From: Pomphorhynchus laevis
Lineage: Eukaryota > Acanthocephala > Palaeacanthocephala > Echinorhynchida > Pomphorhynchidae
Direction: 5' to 3'
Assembly (NCBI GenBank): GCA_012934845.2
Contig: WNNJ02000927.1
Location: forward strand, 103,905-167,904
DNA: 64,000 nt
Shown here piece after piece: positions 33,984 through 45,927 of the stretch (position 1 is its first letter; every line of letters starts with the position of its first letter). The notes beneath the pieces were generated by a model that saw only the letters and a list, made by a program, of their open reading frames with translations, was not told where the DNA came from and searched no databases. The position numbers and the translations under genes are program-made.

Positions 33984-35774
33984 TAGAGATTTTTGTAAAA
34001 GTACATTTAATTTGAATTTAAAATGAGCCATTACATATATTCAAATTATTATACTCTTATGATTTTTTCGAAAAAGTACTGCAATTCAAATTACGAATTC
34101 AGCCAAATTCATTGTGTCGTATTTGTTGTAAAAAATCTTAAATAGTTGCATCTCACAAATAAACCGTTTTACTGGAACCATTTCTTTACTGGTAAAAATG
34201 ACGGTACTTTATTGGTGAGTCCAACATTTCCAATAATACGTCTTCATGAAAAGTAACAAAAAATCATTTTTTAGTTAAAACCCACTGATGTAGACATTTT
34301 GCTATCATTATATTAAATACAGGTGAAAACATTGATTCCTACATATGAATTTATATTTAACTGATATTCTTATCGTTGCCGAAAACGATATCGGATTGCA
34401 TCATTGTGAACACAACCTCATTTCATTGTCAGCGTTATTAATCACTTTACTGACAAATGTATCGTTATAGCGTTATTGTCTGCATTTACCAAATGTAACT
34501 TTTAGAAATTGATTAAGATAAAATACAGATGCTGTAGGCTTATATTAATTATTAATTAATAAAATATGATTTCAAATGAAAAATCCTCAAAGAATATTCA
34601 TAACAAATAGAGTTAAAATTGTGTTTTATTTACATGATATTAATCGCAGAAAAGTAAAATTGTAAAAATGACTGTAAACTATTTATAGGCAATTAAAAAA
34701 TGTTTGGCATCAGCATTTGTAAAACAAGTAAAAACATCAGCATTTGTAAAACAAGTAAAATATGCTTGTAACCTTTATTACAACCTCCATGTGCTATTTA
34801 ATATCTCAGAAATGAATTATTATCTTCAAATTGATGCATATTCGTGATGAATATTGAAATCGCAGAGTCGTCGAATTGTTCTGTTATGAACAATTTCTAT
34901 CATTAATTTATTTTTACTGGATCGAGTCAAGTAACTTTAAACTGCTTTTAATACTCATTTTTGATAGAAATCGGTCATAATATTAATATATTGTCTGTAA
35001 AACTATAAACAATTTGCGTGTAATCATTTTGCTCTCAAAATCTTAATTTTTGATCACAACCCTAGCAATGTGTATAATATTTTGTGTTCAATAAATTAAT
35101 CTGCTTGGCATCTTGTAAATGTACTTCAAAAATAAACGTTAAGGTAATGTTTGTGTTGTTAAAATTAAGATAAAGAATATTCTTTGTGTGCTCGATTGGA
35201 TTAAAATCCGGACCTTTGAGATTTACACTATTGTTTATATATGTCTACTTCGCTTTATTGCTGTCTGTCATCTTTAAAAAGTTAACGACGTGATTTGAAT
35301 TATCGAATAATATAAATTGAAATCTCATCGTCTAAATAATTCGATGCATTAAGTAAACAATGTATCGTCATTTGTAAAATATCTTTAATAAATAATATAT
35401 TGGAATTTATGAAAAACGCATACCAGAGTGTTTATTTCTAATAATCTTGGTCAGTACTATGCATTTAACATTGTCCAGTACTATGCATTATCTTTTAAAT
35501 GCAAACTAACTATTCTGTATCATAATTCAATACAGTTAGAGCCAATAAATTATAAACAGGTACTGTCGTTTTTATGAAACAGTTCTATTTGTACACATAC
35601 TAAATACATGATTCAGAAAGTGTTTAACTTTATAAAGTAGTGCAAGTTACAAACACAATGTTTTCAAATTAAAAAATCTTTTTTTATATAAAATTGTCTA
35701 AATATGTTGCTGATTTTATTTGTAATAGGTTCCTTATACTGCTACAATGTCTTATTTCCTTAAAAGCGCTACTA
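33984..35774. other. no recognisable gene
   Basis: AT-rich. A 20-bp string CATCAGCATTTGTAAAACAA is repeated at ~34709 and ~34736. No coding signal. Confidence 0.35.
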
Positions 35775-37595
35775 TTGTTGGTACATATTTGTATCCATAA
35801 TATAGAATTAATTGAAAATTGTGAATTAAGGAAAAATCAAAAGGGTATAAATATAGATTAAATAATAACGATAGAAATAAAATTTACAATTCGTTATATA
35901 ATGACTTAAATTCATACTTTAGTAAGCTCATTAATAACAGAAGCTTAAATACATCTATGATTGAAATTTGGAAAGATTATATATTTGATAAAATTAAAAA
36001 AAATGAAAATAACAAACAATTGTAAAAGGAAAGATCAAATTAATAAATATTTGTATTTAGAACTAACTAATTTTTTTAATGAGACTTATTTATTGAAGAA
36101 TGTAAAAAAATCGTTACCCTCAAATGGGCCGTAATGTATAATATCATGGTAAATACTACATGAAAAACTGATTAAGTTAGTCAGTTATTTCTTAAGTTAA
36201 AAAAATAACTATATAATAACAATTATTGATAAAACTAGTAATAGCATTATCTTCATATATAAACAGCTATATTATGATACACTGATGAAAGAGGTAAATT
36301 ATAATGATTTAAATGTAAACGCAACATATGAACGTAGTGATTTGAGTTTAGAAACAATTATTACAAGTCCTTAATCTATAATATATATAAAGGTATTAAG
36401 GTTGAATTAGATAATAAAACTATACCTATATTATATTAGAATCCAAAATTACATAAAAATCCAATCAAACCTAGGTTCATATGTAGTGCGTTTAAATGTA
36501 CATTAAAACCCCAATTTATATGAATATTTTTATTTATATGAATAAAATACTTAAAATAATTAAAACATACTTCAAGAAATATTGTACGATAATCCAAATT
36601 AATACTTTTATAAAACACTATTTTAGATTTAATTCCACAAAAGGATTTTTAGAACACACAAGGAATAAAATTTCAAAATATGAATACGTACGATTTTAGT
36701 ACGCTTTATACAAATTTAAATTTAGCAGATATTAAAGATGCATAAGGAAAATTAATTAATCTTATATTTGGAAAAATATATACATATATACGTTACAATA
36801 ACTATAACGGCTATCTAACAAAAATTAAACCATCAAATAAATATAAATATATGGATAAAATTGAATTAATAGAATCCTTAAATATTTTATAAATCAAATT
36901 TAGTTTAAAAATAGGCATCTATATTAAGGCAAGTAAAAGGTGTTCCAATGGGAGATAATAGTAGCTCAATTATAGCTGATGTATTTTTAAGCTTTCTGGA
37001 ATAGGAATAGTTTCATAACTGTTTAAAAAATAGAACTGAAAATATAAAGATTTTAAATATATGTTTAGATATATTGATAATATATGCGCATTTAACTCTA
37101 ATAATTTATATTCAATAAGTGAACACATACATCAAGGTTGTCTTATTCTTAATAAAGCTAATATAAATGAAAAAGAACATATATATCTAGGTATGAACAT
37201 TAAATTAACATTTATTTAAACAATTGTCAACTTAAATCGTAAAGATGACATATTTAAACTTACAAAAAGCATTTTTGCATGATCATTCGTGCATACCATA
37301 TAATATTGAATATAATACCTTAAAAAATGAAATTTTAAGAATTGCCATAATATGTTATGATATTGATTTTCTTCAAAATCATTTAAATAATTTAATAGAT
37401 GCGTTTTGAACTAGGTTACTATAAAAATAAAATCAAACAGAAAATAGTTAAATATATAAATCAACAAAATATCATTTAAAATAAATTTAAACTTTTAAAT
37501 AGAAAATTTTTATGGAAAATAAATATACTTTATATTAGTATAAGATACTAGATAACCAAATTAAATCATTTGAAATACGTAATAAATATTAATAT
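35775..37595 (+). mobile_element. Naiad-type PLE copy, old and degenerate
   Basis: Matches the reference from just after the CxC motif (ELIENCELR...YKYRLNN region) through all RT blocks to the C-terminus, with abundant stops, shifts and small deletions. Recognisable landmarks are PKLHK near 36440, YDFSTLYTNL near 36690, a GVPMG block near 36940 and a worn YIDD near 37070. It meets the intact minus-strand copy tail to tail at about 37600-37620, in an AT-rich simple-sequence stretch. Confidence 0.85.
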
Positions 37596-37860
37596 ATATA
37601 AATTTATCTTATATTGGTATACGATTAAATCAGCTAACTGAGTCTACGTATTGTTATATAATTATAAAATAAACAAAACATAATAATGCTAAATCAAAAT
37701 TTAATAATTAAATAATAAAATTAATAATTGTTTTTAGATTTTCTATAATTTAAATCAAGTTAAAAAATAAAAATAAAAATAAAAAATAAAAAATAAAATT
37801 TAAAATAAACGTCATTTTTATGAATTGACTAATAAATAACAGACGTTGTATCAGAATAAG

Positions 37861-37931
37861 AATTAGAGGTCATCAGGAGGAACTGCTATGCTATCAGGTT
37901 TCGGCCCCTAACTCCTCTACCCAACATAGCA
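37861..37931 (-). ncRNA. hammerhead-like motif with swapped segment order (order A-C-B), Naiad 3' UTR
   Basis: Minus strand, 5' to 3': CUGCUAUG-UUGGGU (stem III), A, GAGGAG (stem I), UUAGGGG-CC (stem II), GAAA, then CCUGAUAGCAUAGCAG (stem III partner), UUCCUC (stem I partner), CUGAUGA, CCUCUAA (stem II partner). Stem III is 6+8 bp with a 3-nt bulge, stem I is 6 bp, and stem II is 7 bp with CC bulged at the core. Normal hammerheads run A-B-C cyclically; this is A-C-B. Other Naiad copies with UC instead of UA fit a GUC-like site. Confidence 0.5.
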
Positions 37932-38006
37932 GCGGGGCCAAATACATGCTAATGATGTATTTCCTCTGAAATAACTATCTAGTATCTTATTCTAATGCAA
38001 AGTATA

Positions 38007-40721
38007 TTATTTATTATCCATCCATAAAAATTTGCCACTTAAGAGTTTAAATTTATTCTTTATATTATTGTGTTGATTTATATATTTTACTATTTTCTGC
38101 TTGATGTTATTTTTATAGTAACCTAGTTTAAAATATGTATCTATTAAATTATTTAAATGATTTTGAAGAAAGCCAATATCATTACATATTGTTGCAATTC
38201 TTAAAATTTCATTATTTAATGTATTATATTTTATATTATATGGTATGCATGAATGCTCATGCAAAAATATGTTTCTTGTAAATTTAAATATGTCATCTTT
38301 ACGATATAAATTAATAGTAGTTTTAGTTAATGTTAATTTAATGTTCATATCTAGATATACACCTTCTTTATCATTAATATTGGTTTTGTTAAGAATAAGG
38401 CTTTCTGGATAAATGTGCTCACTAATTGAATAAAAATTATTAGAATTAAATACACATATATCATCAATGTATCGAAACATATATTTCATATATTTATATT
38501 GTTTAGATTTAGTTTTTACACAGTTATGAACAAATTCATATTCTATAAAGCTTAAAAACAAGTCAGCTATAATTGGGCTACTATTACCACCCATTGGAAC
38601 ACCTTTTACTTGTCTAAATATAGATGTCCCTACTTTTAAATAATTTTGATTTATCAAAATATTTAAGGATTCTATTAATTCAATTTTATCCATATATTTA
38701 TATTTATTTGATGGTTTAATTTTTGTTAGATAGGCGTTATAATTATTATAACATATATATGTATATCTTTTTCCGAATATAAGATTAATTAATTTTACTA
38801 ACGCTTCTTTAATATCTACTAAATCTAGATTTGTATAAAGCGTACTAAAATCGTATGTATTTATATTTTGAAAATTTATTCCTTTTGTCTGTTCTAAAAA
38901 TTCTTTTGTAGAATTAATACTGAAATAGTGTTTTATACCAGTATTAATTTCGATTACCTTGCAATATTTTTTAAAATGTGCTTTAATTACTTTAAGTATT
39001 TTATTCATATAGACAGAAAGTGGTTTTAATGTACATTTAAACGCACTACATATGAACCTAGGTTTTATTGGATTTTTATGTAATTTTGGATTCCAATATA
39101 ATATAGGTATAGTTTTATTATCTAATTCAACCTTTATACCCTTTTTATCCATTATAGAACAGTGACTTGTAATAATTGTTTCTAAACTCAACTCACTACG
39201 TTCATATGTTGGATTTACATTTAAATCATTAGAATTAACCTCTTTCATTAGTATATCATAATAAAGCTTTTTGCATATGAAGACAAAGTTATTACTAGCT
39301 TTATCAATAGTTGTTATTATATAGTTATCCTTTAATTTAGTAAGTTCTTTATACATATCTTTATTAATTTTATCTTTCCTTTTATAATTGTTTGTTATTT
39401 TCATTTTATTTTTAATTTTATCAAATATATAATCTTTCCAAATTTTTATCTTAGATATATTCGAGCTTTCACTATTAATCAGCTTACTAAAGTAATCATT
39501 TAAGTTATTATATAACGAACTGTAAATTTTATTTTTGTCGTTGTTGTTATTTAATCTATATTTATACCCTTTTGATAGCAGCTTTCTTAATTCACAATTT
39601 TCAATTAATTCTAGATTATGGGTACATATATGTTCATTTATTTTATCAAAACTAAGACTTTTACAATTGCATTCTGTTTCCATTATGTTTCTAATATTAT
39701 CGTTACATATTGATTTTAATTCTTTATTATAATTACAAATTTTTCGTCCTAATGGTGGTAGGAGTTTATACCTTATTTTAGGAATATATTTACTTAAATC
39801 TGACCCTATTATTTCTTTACTTTTAGAATTATTTAAAAGTCCGGCTATATTTATGTTATCTATACATTTATTAATGAAGTTTATGGTTAATGTATATTTT
39901 CTATTGTTATTATTTACATTTATTGTATGATTATAGTATTTTGTATTACAATAACTGTCTATTATACAACTTAGCCTATCATAGTCGTTAATTAATTTTT
40001 GATTTATTGAACATATGATATCTTTAGAAAAACTTCTTATATTTACATAAAGATCTTTTAGCTTATTATCACTTAAAAGTTGTTTTAACATTTCTAATTG
40101 TTCATTTATATACATATCTTTTTTAATATTTTTAACTCTATTTTTCCTATTCCTTTTATCACCATGACTTCTTGGTTTGCGTTTAACCGGATTATTATAA
40201 TATAGTTGTTTATTATGTATTATACTACTTCTGCCAATTCCTTGTACCACGTCATTCAATCCTAATGGGTACATGGAATTAAGCGTTTTAATCCAAAAAT
40301 CTTCTTTTTCTAATAGTTTTTGATTTAATATTGAAATGTTTTCTTCGATAATATGTTCTAAAATAAATAATTTACAGTTTTTAATATCATGTCCTATTAA
40401 TCTCATATGTTTATGAAATATAGTTTGACTATTATGCTGTATATTATATATGTGTTGCCTAAACCTAGTTTTTAACATTTGATATGTTTTTCCTATATAT
40501 TGCAATCCACATGTACATTGTATAAGATACACTACACCTGCGGTATTGCAGTTACAATTATTATTAATATTTAATGAAAAACATTTGTTTGTCGTATTAC
40601 TAACGATACAATTGTTATTATTTATAACATCACAAACTATACAATTTTTTCTGTTACATTTAAAAGATCTAAAATTGAAATCATTAGTACTTACGTATTT
40701 TTCCAATATGGTTGAGTACAT
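38007..40721 (-). CDS. Naiad PLE polyprotein: N-terminal GIY-YIG nuclease plus reverse transcriptase, 904 aa
   Basis: Apparently intact. N-terminal Cys cluster (C22, C27, C30) and further Cys before a GIY-YIG domain: GVVYLIQCTCGLQYIG at ~62-77, basic TRFRQH at ~85-90, His-rich FHKHMRLIGH, and a catalytic-Glu region LEKEDFWIKTL at ~137-147. A basic linker follows (~175-205), then the CxC motif (CNC, 351-353) that marks this clade. RT: IDKASNNF (~472), LYWNPKLHK (~541-549), PRFICSAF (~554), NTYDFSTLYTNL (~621, first catalytic Asp), FRQVKGVPMGGNSSP (~702), FRYIDDICVF (~749, catalytic Asp pair) and YLDMNIKLT (~789). The nuclease-before-RT order is the permuted order of Naiad elements; canonical PLEs have it last. 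No in-frame UGA, so it is not of the selenoprotein type known in some Naiads. Translation start taken at the first ATG. The product should nick DNA and prime reverse transcription of its own RNA. Confidence 0.93.
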   Translation of the reverse strand: MYSTILEKYVSTNDFNFRSFKCNRKNCIVCDVINNNNCIVSNTTNKCFSLNINNNCNCNTAGVVYLIQCTCGLQYIGKTYQMLKTRFRQHIYNIQHNSQTIFHKHMRLIGHDIKNCKLFILEHIIEENISILNQKLLEKEDFWIKTLNSMYPLGLNDVVQGIGRSSIIHNKQLYYNNPVKRKPRSHGDKRNRKNRVKNIKKDMYINEQLEMLKQLLSDNKLKDLYVNIRSFSKDIICSINQKLINDYDRLSCIIDSYCNTKYYNHTINVNNNNRKYTLTINFINKCIDNINIAGLLNNSKSKEIIGSDLSKYIPKIRYKLLPPLGRKICNYNKELKSICNDNIRNIMETECNCKSLSFDKINEHICTHNLELIENCELRKLLSKGYKYRLNNNNDKNKIYSSLYNNLNDYFSKLINSESSNISKIKIWKDYIFDKIKNKMKITNNYKRKDKINKDMYKELTKLKDNYIITTIDKASNNFVFICKKLYYDILMKEVNSNDLNVNPTYERSELSLETIITSHCSIMDKKGIKVELDNKTIPILYWNPKLHKNPIKPRFICSAFKCTLKPLSVYMNKILKVIKAHFKKYCKVIEINTGIKHYFSINSTKEFLEQTKGINFQNINTYDFSTLYTNLDLVDIKEALVKLINLIFGKRYTYICYNNYNAYLTKIKPSNKYKYMDKIELIESLNILINQNYLKVGTSIFRQVKGVPMGGNSSPIIADLFLSFIEYEFVHNCVKTKSKQYKYMKYMFRYIDDICVFNSNNFYSISEHIYPESLILNKTNINDKEGVYLDMNIKLTLTKTTINLYRKDDIFKFTRNIFLHEHSCIPYNIKYNTLNNEILRIATICNDIGFLQNHLNNLIDTYFKLGYYKNNIKQKIVKYINQHNNIKNKFKLLSGKFLWMDNK

Positions 40722-40740
40722 GTAATTTTTAAGTCATAAT

Positions 40741-40990
40741 TTTTAACGTTGCTTTTTCGGTGTCGCCACCTAGTTTAGTTGACTCAGACTAAACTTACAA
40801 CGGGCCATCCAGCAGCATCTGACAGGGGGCTGCCCTGCTTAAGGCGGTTGCAGGCTGGAACAAGATCTATAAAGATCTACCACCTTCACACCACGCGCTA
40901 CGCGACCTAGCTATTGGCCATTACCTGGTCTCTTAAACGTGATCACGTGAAACAGTTTACATTTTAAAGTGTAAATACCTTGGGATGCAA
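40741..40990 (-). other. GC-richer 5' leader of the intact Naiad
   Basis: About 250 bp of sharply different composition directly upstream of the Naiad ATG, rich in short palindromes (AGTTTAG...CTAAACT, AGATCTTTATAGATCT, CACGTGATCACGT). It has no ORF. It may be the 5' UTR/promoter of the element or an unrelated insert. No other Naiad copy here extends far enough to compare. Confidence 0.45.
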
Positions 40991-41153
40991 ACTTCTCCCT
41001 TTTAAAGAATTAATAATTCATCAAACTTGTTTGAAAATAAGAAAAAATAATAGTAAAGTCGTAACCAATAATACATAGTTTCAGTATTTCTGACAGAGGT
41101 CATATTACCGGGAAAACAAAGTCCACAGGTCAATAATAACATGTCAGTAGAAC

Positions 41154-42655
41154 AAATTAAATCAGCTAACTGAGTCTACGTATTTAATATAATTATAAAA
41201 TAAACAAAACATAATAATGCTAAATCAAAATTTAATAATTAAATAATAAAATTAATAATTGCTTTTAGATTTTCTATAATTTAAATTTTCTATAATTTAA
41301 ATCAAGTTAAAAAAAATGAAATTTAAAATAAACGTCATTTTTATGAATTGACTAATAAATAACAGACGTTGTATCAGAATAATAATTAGAGGTCATCAGG
41401 AGGAACTGCTATGCTATCAGGTTTCGGCCCCTAACTCCTCTACCCAACATAGCAGCGGGGCCAAATACATGCTAATGATGTATTTCCTCTGAAATAACTA
41501 TCTAGTATCTTATTCTAATACAAAGTATATTATTTATTATCCATCCATAAAAATTTGCCACTTAAGAGTTTAAATTTATTCTTTATATTATTGTGTTGAT
41601 TTATATATTTTACTATTTTCTGCTTGATGTTATTTTTATAGTAACCTAGTTTAAAATATGTATCTATTAAATTATTTAAATGATTTTGAAGAAAGCCAAT
41701 ATCATTACATATTGTTGCAATTCTTAAAATTTCATTATTTAATGTATTATATTTTATATTATATGGTATGCATGAATGCTCATGCAAAAATATGTTTCTT
41801 GTAAATTTAAATATGTCATCTTTACGATATAAATTAATAGTAGTTTTAGTTAATGTTAATTTAATGTTCATATCTAGATATACACCTTCTTTATCATTAA
41901 TATTGGTTTTGTTAAGAATAAGGCTTTCTGGATAAATGTGCTCACTAATTGAATAAAAATTATTAGAATTAAATACACATATATCATCAATGTATCGAAA
42001 CATATATTTCATATATTTATATTGTTTAGATTTAGTTTACACAGTTATGAACAAATTCATATTCTATAAAGCTTAAAAACAAGTCAGCTATAATTGGGCT
42101 ACTATTACCACCCATTGGAACACCTTTTACTTGTCTAAATATAGATGTCCCTACTTTTAAATAATTTTGATTTATCAAAATATTTAAGGATTCTATTAAT
42201 TCAATTTTATCCATATATTTATATTTATTTGATGGTTTAATTTTTGTTAGATAGGCGTTATAATTATTATAACATATATATGTATATCTTTTTCCGAATA
42301 TAAGGTTAATTAATTTTACTAACGCTTCTTTAATATCTACTAAATCTAGATTTGTATAAAGCGTACTAAAATCGTATGTATTTATATTTTGAAAATTTAT
42401 TCCTTTTGTCTGTTCTAAAAATTCCTTTTGTAGAATTAATACTGAAATAGTGTTTTATACCAGTATTAATTTCGATTACCTTGCAATATTTTTTAAAATG
42501 TGCTTTAATTACTTTAAGTATTTTATTCATATAGACAGAAAGTGGTTTTAATGTACATTTAAACGCACTACATATGAACCTAGGTTTTATTGGATTTTTA
42601 TGTAATTTTGGATTCCAATATAATATAGGTATAGTTTTATTATCTAATTCAACCT
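41154..42655 (-). mobile_element. Naiad-type PLE copy, 5'-truncated tandem partner
   Basis: Nearly identical to the 3' 1.5 kb of the intact copy (37622-39130), including the whole 3' UTR and the RT from about residue 526 on. Differences are a few substitutions, a short deletion near 42040 and a one-base insertion near 42424 that break the frame, and a small duplication (ATTTTCTATAATTTAA) in the UTR. It lies upstream of the intact copy, head-to-tail. Confidence 0.93.
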
Positions 42656-42995
42656 AATACGTAATTAGCATGTATTTGGCCCACTGATATGTTGGGTCGA
42701 ATAATTAACCTCGACGCCTGATAACATCACAAGTCATCCTGATGACCTCCAATCCTTATTCTGATACATAATCTGTTATTTATTAATAAATTCATAAAAA
42801 TTGTATCTTATTTTAAAGTACAATTTTAAATTTTAAATTGGTATAAATTATATAAAATCTTATATTACAATTATTCATTGTTATTAATTATTTATTATTT
42901 AATCATTTATTATTTAAATTTTAAATTTTATTTAGCATCATTTTTTAATTTATAAATATTACAAAATACGTATACCCAGCTTGCTGATCTGATTA
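42656..42995 (+). mobile_element. inverted Naiad 3' end
   Basis: Plus-strand Naiad tail running from TACGTAATTAGCATG through CCTGATGACCTC to the common terminus. It is joined directly to the truncated 5' end of the minus-strand copy, so the two face away from each other. It is more diverged than that copy, so it is probably the older target. Confidence 0.85.
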
Positions 42996-43636
42996 ATTCA
43001 AAAATATATCAAACAATAAAATGATACCACGCCATTTTCTACAAATATGATTATCTATGTGAAGATGCAATCATACCCAATAATTTTGTAGAAATACCAA
43101 TACGGTCTAAATGTTACAATTTATTAAAACTTCGGGATTTTCAATTTTTTAAGTTTACAAAATTAGCAAAATACATTAAAAGATAAATACAAGGCTCTCG
43201 ACTGATAGATTTTCTATTTCATGTTTTTATTTGTAATAAAGTTTGTAATCAAATAAAATGTCACTGTCATAGTGTCCACCCATTTGCTTTGCTTAACACT
43301 TTATGTTCTTATATTATTTTCTTTCTCCTCTAATTCTCTTCCGTTTATTTTTCCCTTTCTTTCCTAATTCCAGTCATTTTCGTAGTTTCTCTCAATCCAT
43401 TCTCTTCATATACCTTTCTTCGACCTTTCTTTTGATTTCAACTACACTTTTACCTTATAAATTGTTAGGATTATAAAATTAAAATAGTAGTATTTTTAGC
43501 TACTAAAAGGTTTTCTTATTATGCTATGGATAAATATGGTAAGAATTTGTGGGACAAAATAATCTTAATATATGGATATGCAACAAGTGCATATGTGCTG
43601 CTGTTGTGATATTTTGATTAAATTTTCAAGAGAGAA
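42996..43636. other. no recognisable gene
   Basis: AT-rich with a C/T-rich patch around 43290-43440. No coding or repeat signal. Confidence 0.35.
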
Positions 43637-43842
43637 AATTCCACCACTACATGGACCTGTAGAATAGCGAACTTAGAAATATTAATCAGATCTGTTTACG
43701 AAGTGGCGATAATCAATCATACGCTAGGAGTAAATCGAACTATTCCACCACTACATGGACCTGTAGAATAGCGAACTTAGAAATATTAATCAGATCTGTT
43801 TACGAAGTGGCGATAATCAATCATACGCTAGGAGTAAATCGA
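43637..43842. repeat. perfect 104-bp tandem duplication
   Basis: ATTCCACCACTACATGGACC at 43638 recurs at 43742. Two adjacent units (43637-43740, 43741-43842), with no difference that I can find. A very recent duplication or an assembly artefact. Confidence 0.9.
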
Positions 43843-44261
43843 AATGTTGTATAAATTGTGTATACCACGAAAGGTTGTAGGAACGGTGTATTTCTCGTTC
43901 TGAAAGCATGAAATACATACAAATTTTATCACGCGAGCACGCTCATATGTTGCTATAATCGCGGTGCTTGCTATTAATGACTTTTGCGATTATACGTTTT
44001 AGATGATACTTGATATAAATACATATTTATCAGGCTAAACTTATTAGAGACATTTTAAGGAAAACGTTGTCATCTTGTTATTATGCATATAATTGATGAT
44101 ACTAGATTATCCGATATTACGTCTATTAGTAATTATCTGTAAATAAAAAATGAAATTTAGTCAATGTACCAAATTGGATCTTAGTTCAGGGACGAAAAGT
44201 TGTGGATAAGGGTTTTACTATATTGTTTGTCATTGATAGAGTAAAATCTCAATCTTAAATC

Positions 44262-44438
44262 TTAATGTTTAGTCGAGGAATACGGGTCGAAACCTTATTA
44301 CATAGCAGTACCTCCTGATGACATATAATCCTTATACTTATGCATCATCTGTTATTTATTAGTCAATTCATAAAAATTGACTTTTATTTTAAATTTCAAA
44401 TTTAAAATTGAAATTTCACTCAGTTATCTGATCTGATT
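44262..44438 (+). mobile_element. Naiad 3' end fragment
   Basis: Diverged tail with GTCGAGGAA, GGGTCGAAACC, ACATAGCAG and CCTCCTGATGAC, ending near the common terminus. The GTC-GAGG string is informative: it offers a GUC cleavage triplet where the intact copy has GUA. Confidence 0.75.
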
Positions 44439-45850
44439 TGTTTAAAGAATGTCATAAAAGTTTATGTCAAATATATCATTCAGTCTACTAATTGGGTTTT
44501 ACTGTAACAAGTATAGTAGACAGTTTGGTTTATATATGTTTCGACCTAGAAAGGCTTCTTTAATCTAGAAATGTAAAACGTTAATTAAAGGTAGATATAG
44601 TTATGCGTTAATATAGTTGAGCGCTTAATTATCTTCACTTACAATTAACTGGTTACGTTTCTAGATTAAAGAATCCCTTCAATGGCGAAACATATGAAGA
44701 AGATTTGATTTCGCTTCTTTATTTTGTTGTCTTAAAAAATGAATAATGAACTCCGGAGTGAGTTGCGGAATATAGACTGTTCCTATATATACTTCAGACT
44801 GTTATAAATATAATAAATGAATTGGGAAAGAATTGAAACATTGAAGCATATATATACATAAAGAGTATAATACTCTTTAAGTATATATATACTTAAAACT
44901 TTGAGAGATAAAATTATAAAATTGAGAAAGAATTGAAATAAACTCAAAACGTAAATATTTTTTTACGCTGCATTGAATTGGTTTATAATATCGTTGCTTT
45001 GAATATATATAGTATGTGGAAATTCTAATATATATGTTGACACTTTATTTAGTCATACGATTTTCCTTGTGTATATATAATTTGTTAACTTATTCCAATG
45101 TTTAAAATAAAAGAGAAACTGGCTAGACGTATTGCTTTAGATATAAGGTGGTTATCATTTTTATTTCCACTTTTTATCGCCATTGTCTTTAACAATGCGT
45201 ATCACCAAATTAGAACACTAGATATTAAACACTAAATATTAAACATCCTAATGATAATTAAAATCTTAGATAATTGTTGTTTATATTCAAATTTATATAA
45301 TATATTTAAAGATAATTTTATCATGAAAAGATAATTATCAATTAGCAAATCCTGAAAATGAAGTTGAATAGACGATACTCATGGCATCATTTTAATAATG
45401 AAGGTAAGCGCTTGAATATGCTTTTTGGGATTAATAGATCCTTTTAAAAAATTGTGGGTATATCTATGGTTATCATTTTGAAATAGTGAATACTTCTTTG
45501 AGAGCCTATTGTCAATAAACAAATATATAAATGATGAGTAAAAAATACATTAACATATAATCAATGCTATGATATAGCGTTCAGTTGTTCTGTAATTATC
45601 CCGAACTCTTTATTTATAAATATTCATTTTAACTTTATCTTAACTTCTTTTTTATATTACTCAGGTGTTATATTTGTTCAGCATACATAGCACTCTTTAA
45701 TTTATGTCGCAGAAGTATCCGATAATATTTTGTTCAATATTTTACTCATTATTGTTAATGCATTAGAAACTGGATGTCTTTTAATATTTTGTAAATGGCT
45801 AAATCATATTTTTAAATTTAGCATGCTTTACTTTTTATGCTTATTGAAAA
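44439..45850. other. no recognisable gene
   Basis: AT-rich. A loose foldback (TTTCTAGATTAAAGAA... at ~44548 and ~44655) and TATATA runs near 44850 are the only structure noticed. Confidence 0.35.
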
Positions 45851-45927
45851 AACATTTGCTTAAGCAAAAAACCATTTGCTTAAGCGAAAAACCATTTGCT
45901 TAAGCGAAAAACCATTTGCTTAAGCGT
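45851..45927. repeat. 20-bp minisatellite, four units
   Basis: CATTTGCTTAAGCGAAAAAC repeats with exact 20-bp spacing at 45853, 45873, 45893 and 45913. There are no spacers, so it is not a CRISPR array. Confidence 0.9.

Larger units (their letters stand above)
37622..40745 (-). mobile_element. full-length Naiad-type Penelope-like element
   Basis: One complete ORF with a ~385-bp 3' UTR that ends in the common terminus AGCTAACTGAGTCTACGTA (37627-37646 on the plus strand). The 3' UTR holds an A-rich run (37762-37800) and the structured motif at 37861-37931. Upstream of the start codon there is a GC-richer leader (40741-40990) and then a second, 5'-truncated copy in the same orientation (41154-42655), giving the tandem arrangement known as a pseudo-LTR in PLEs. 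The 3' side sits on AT-rich simple sequence, in line with the reported microsatellite bias. Confidence 0.92.

Noticed and set aside
45851-45927. Regularly spaced 20-bp repeats considered as CRISPR-like
   Set aside because: Units are directly adjacent with no spacers, and the genome is eukaryotic; it is a minisatellite.
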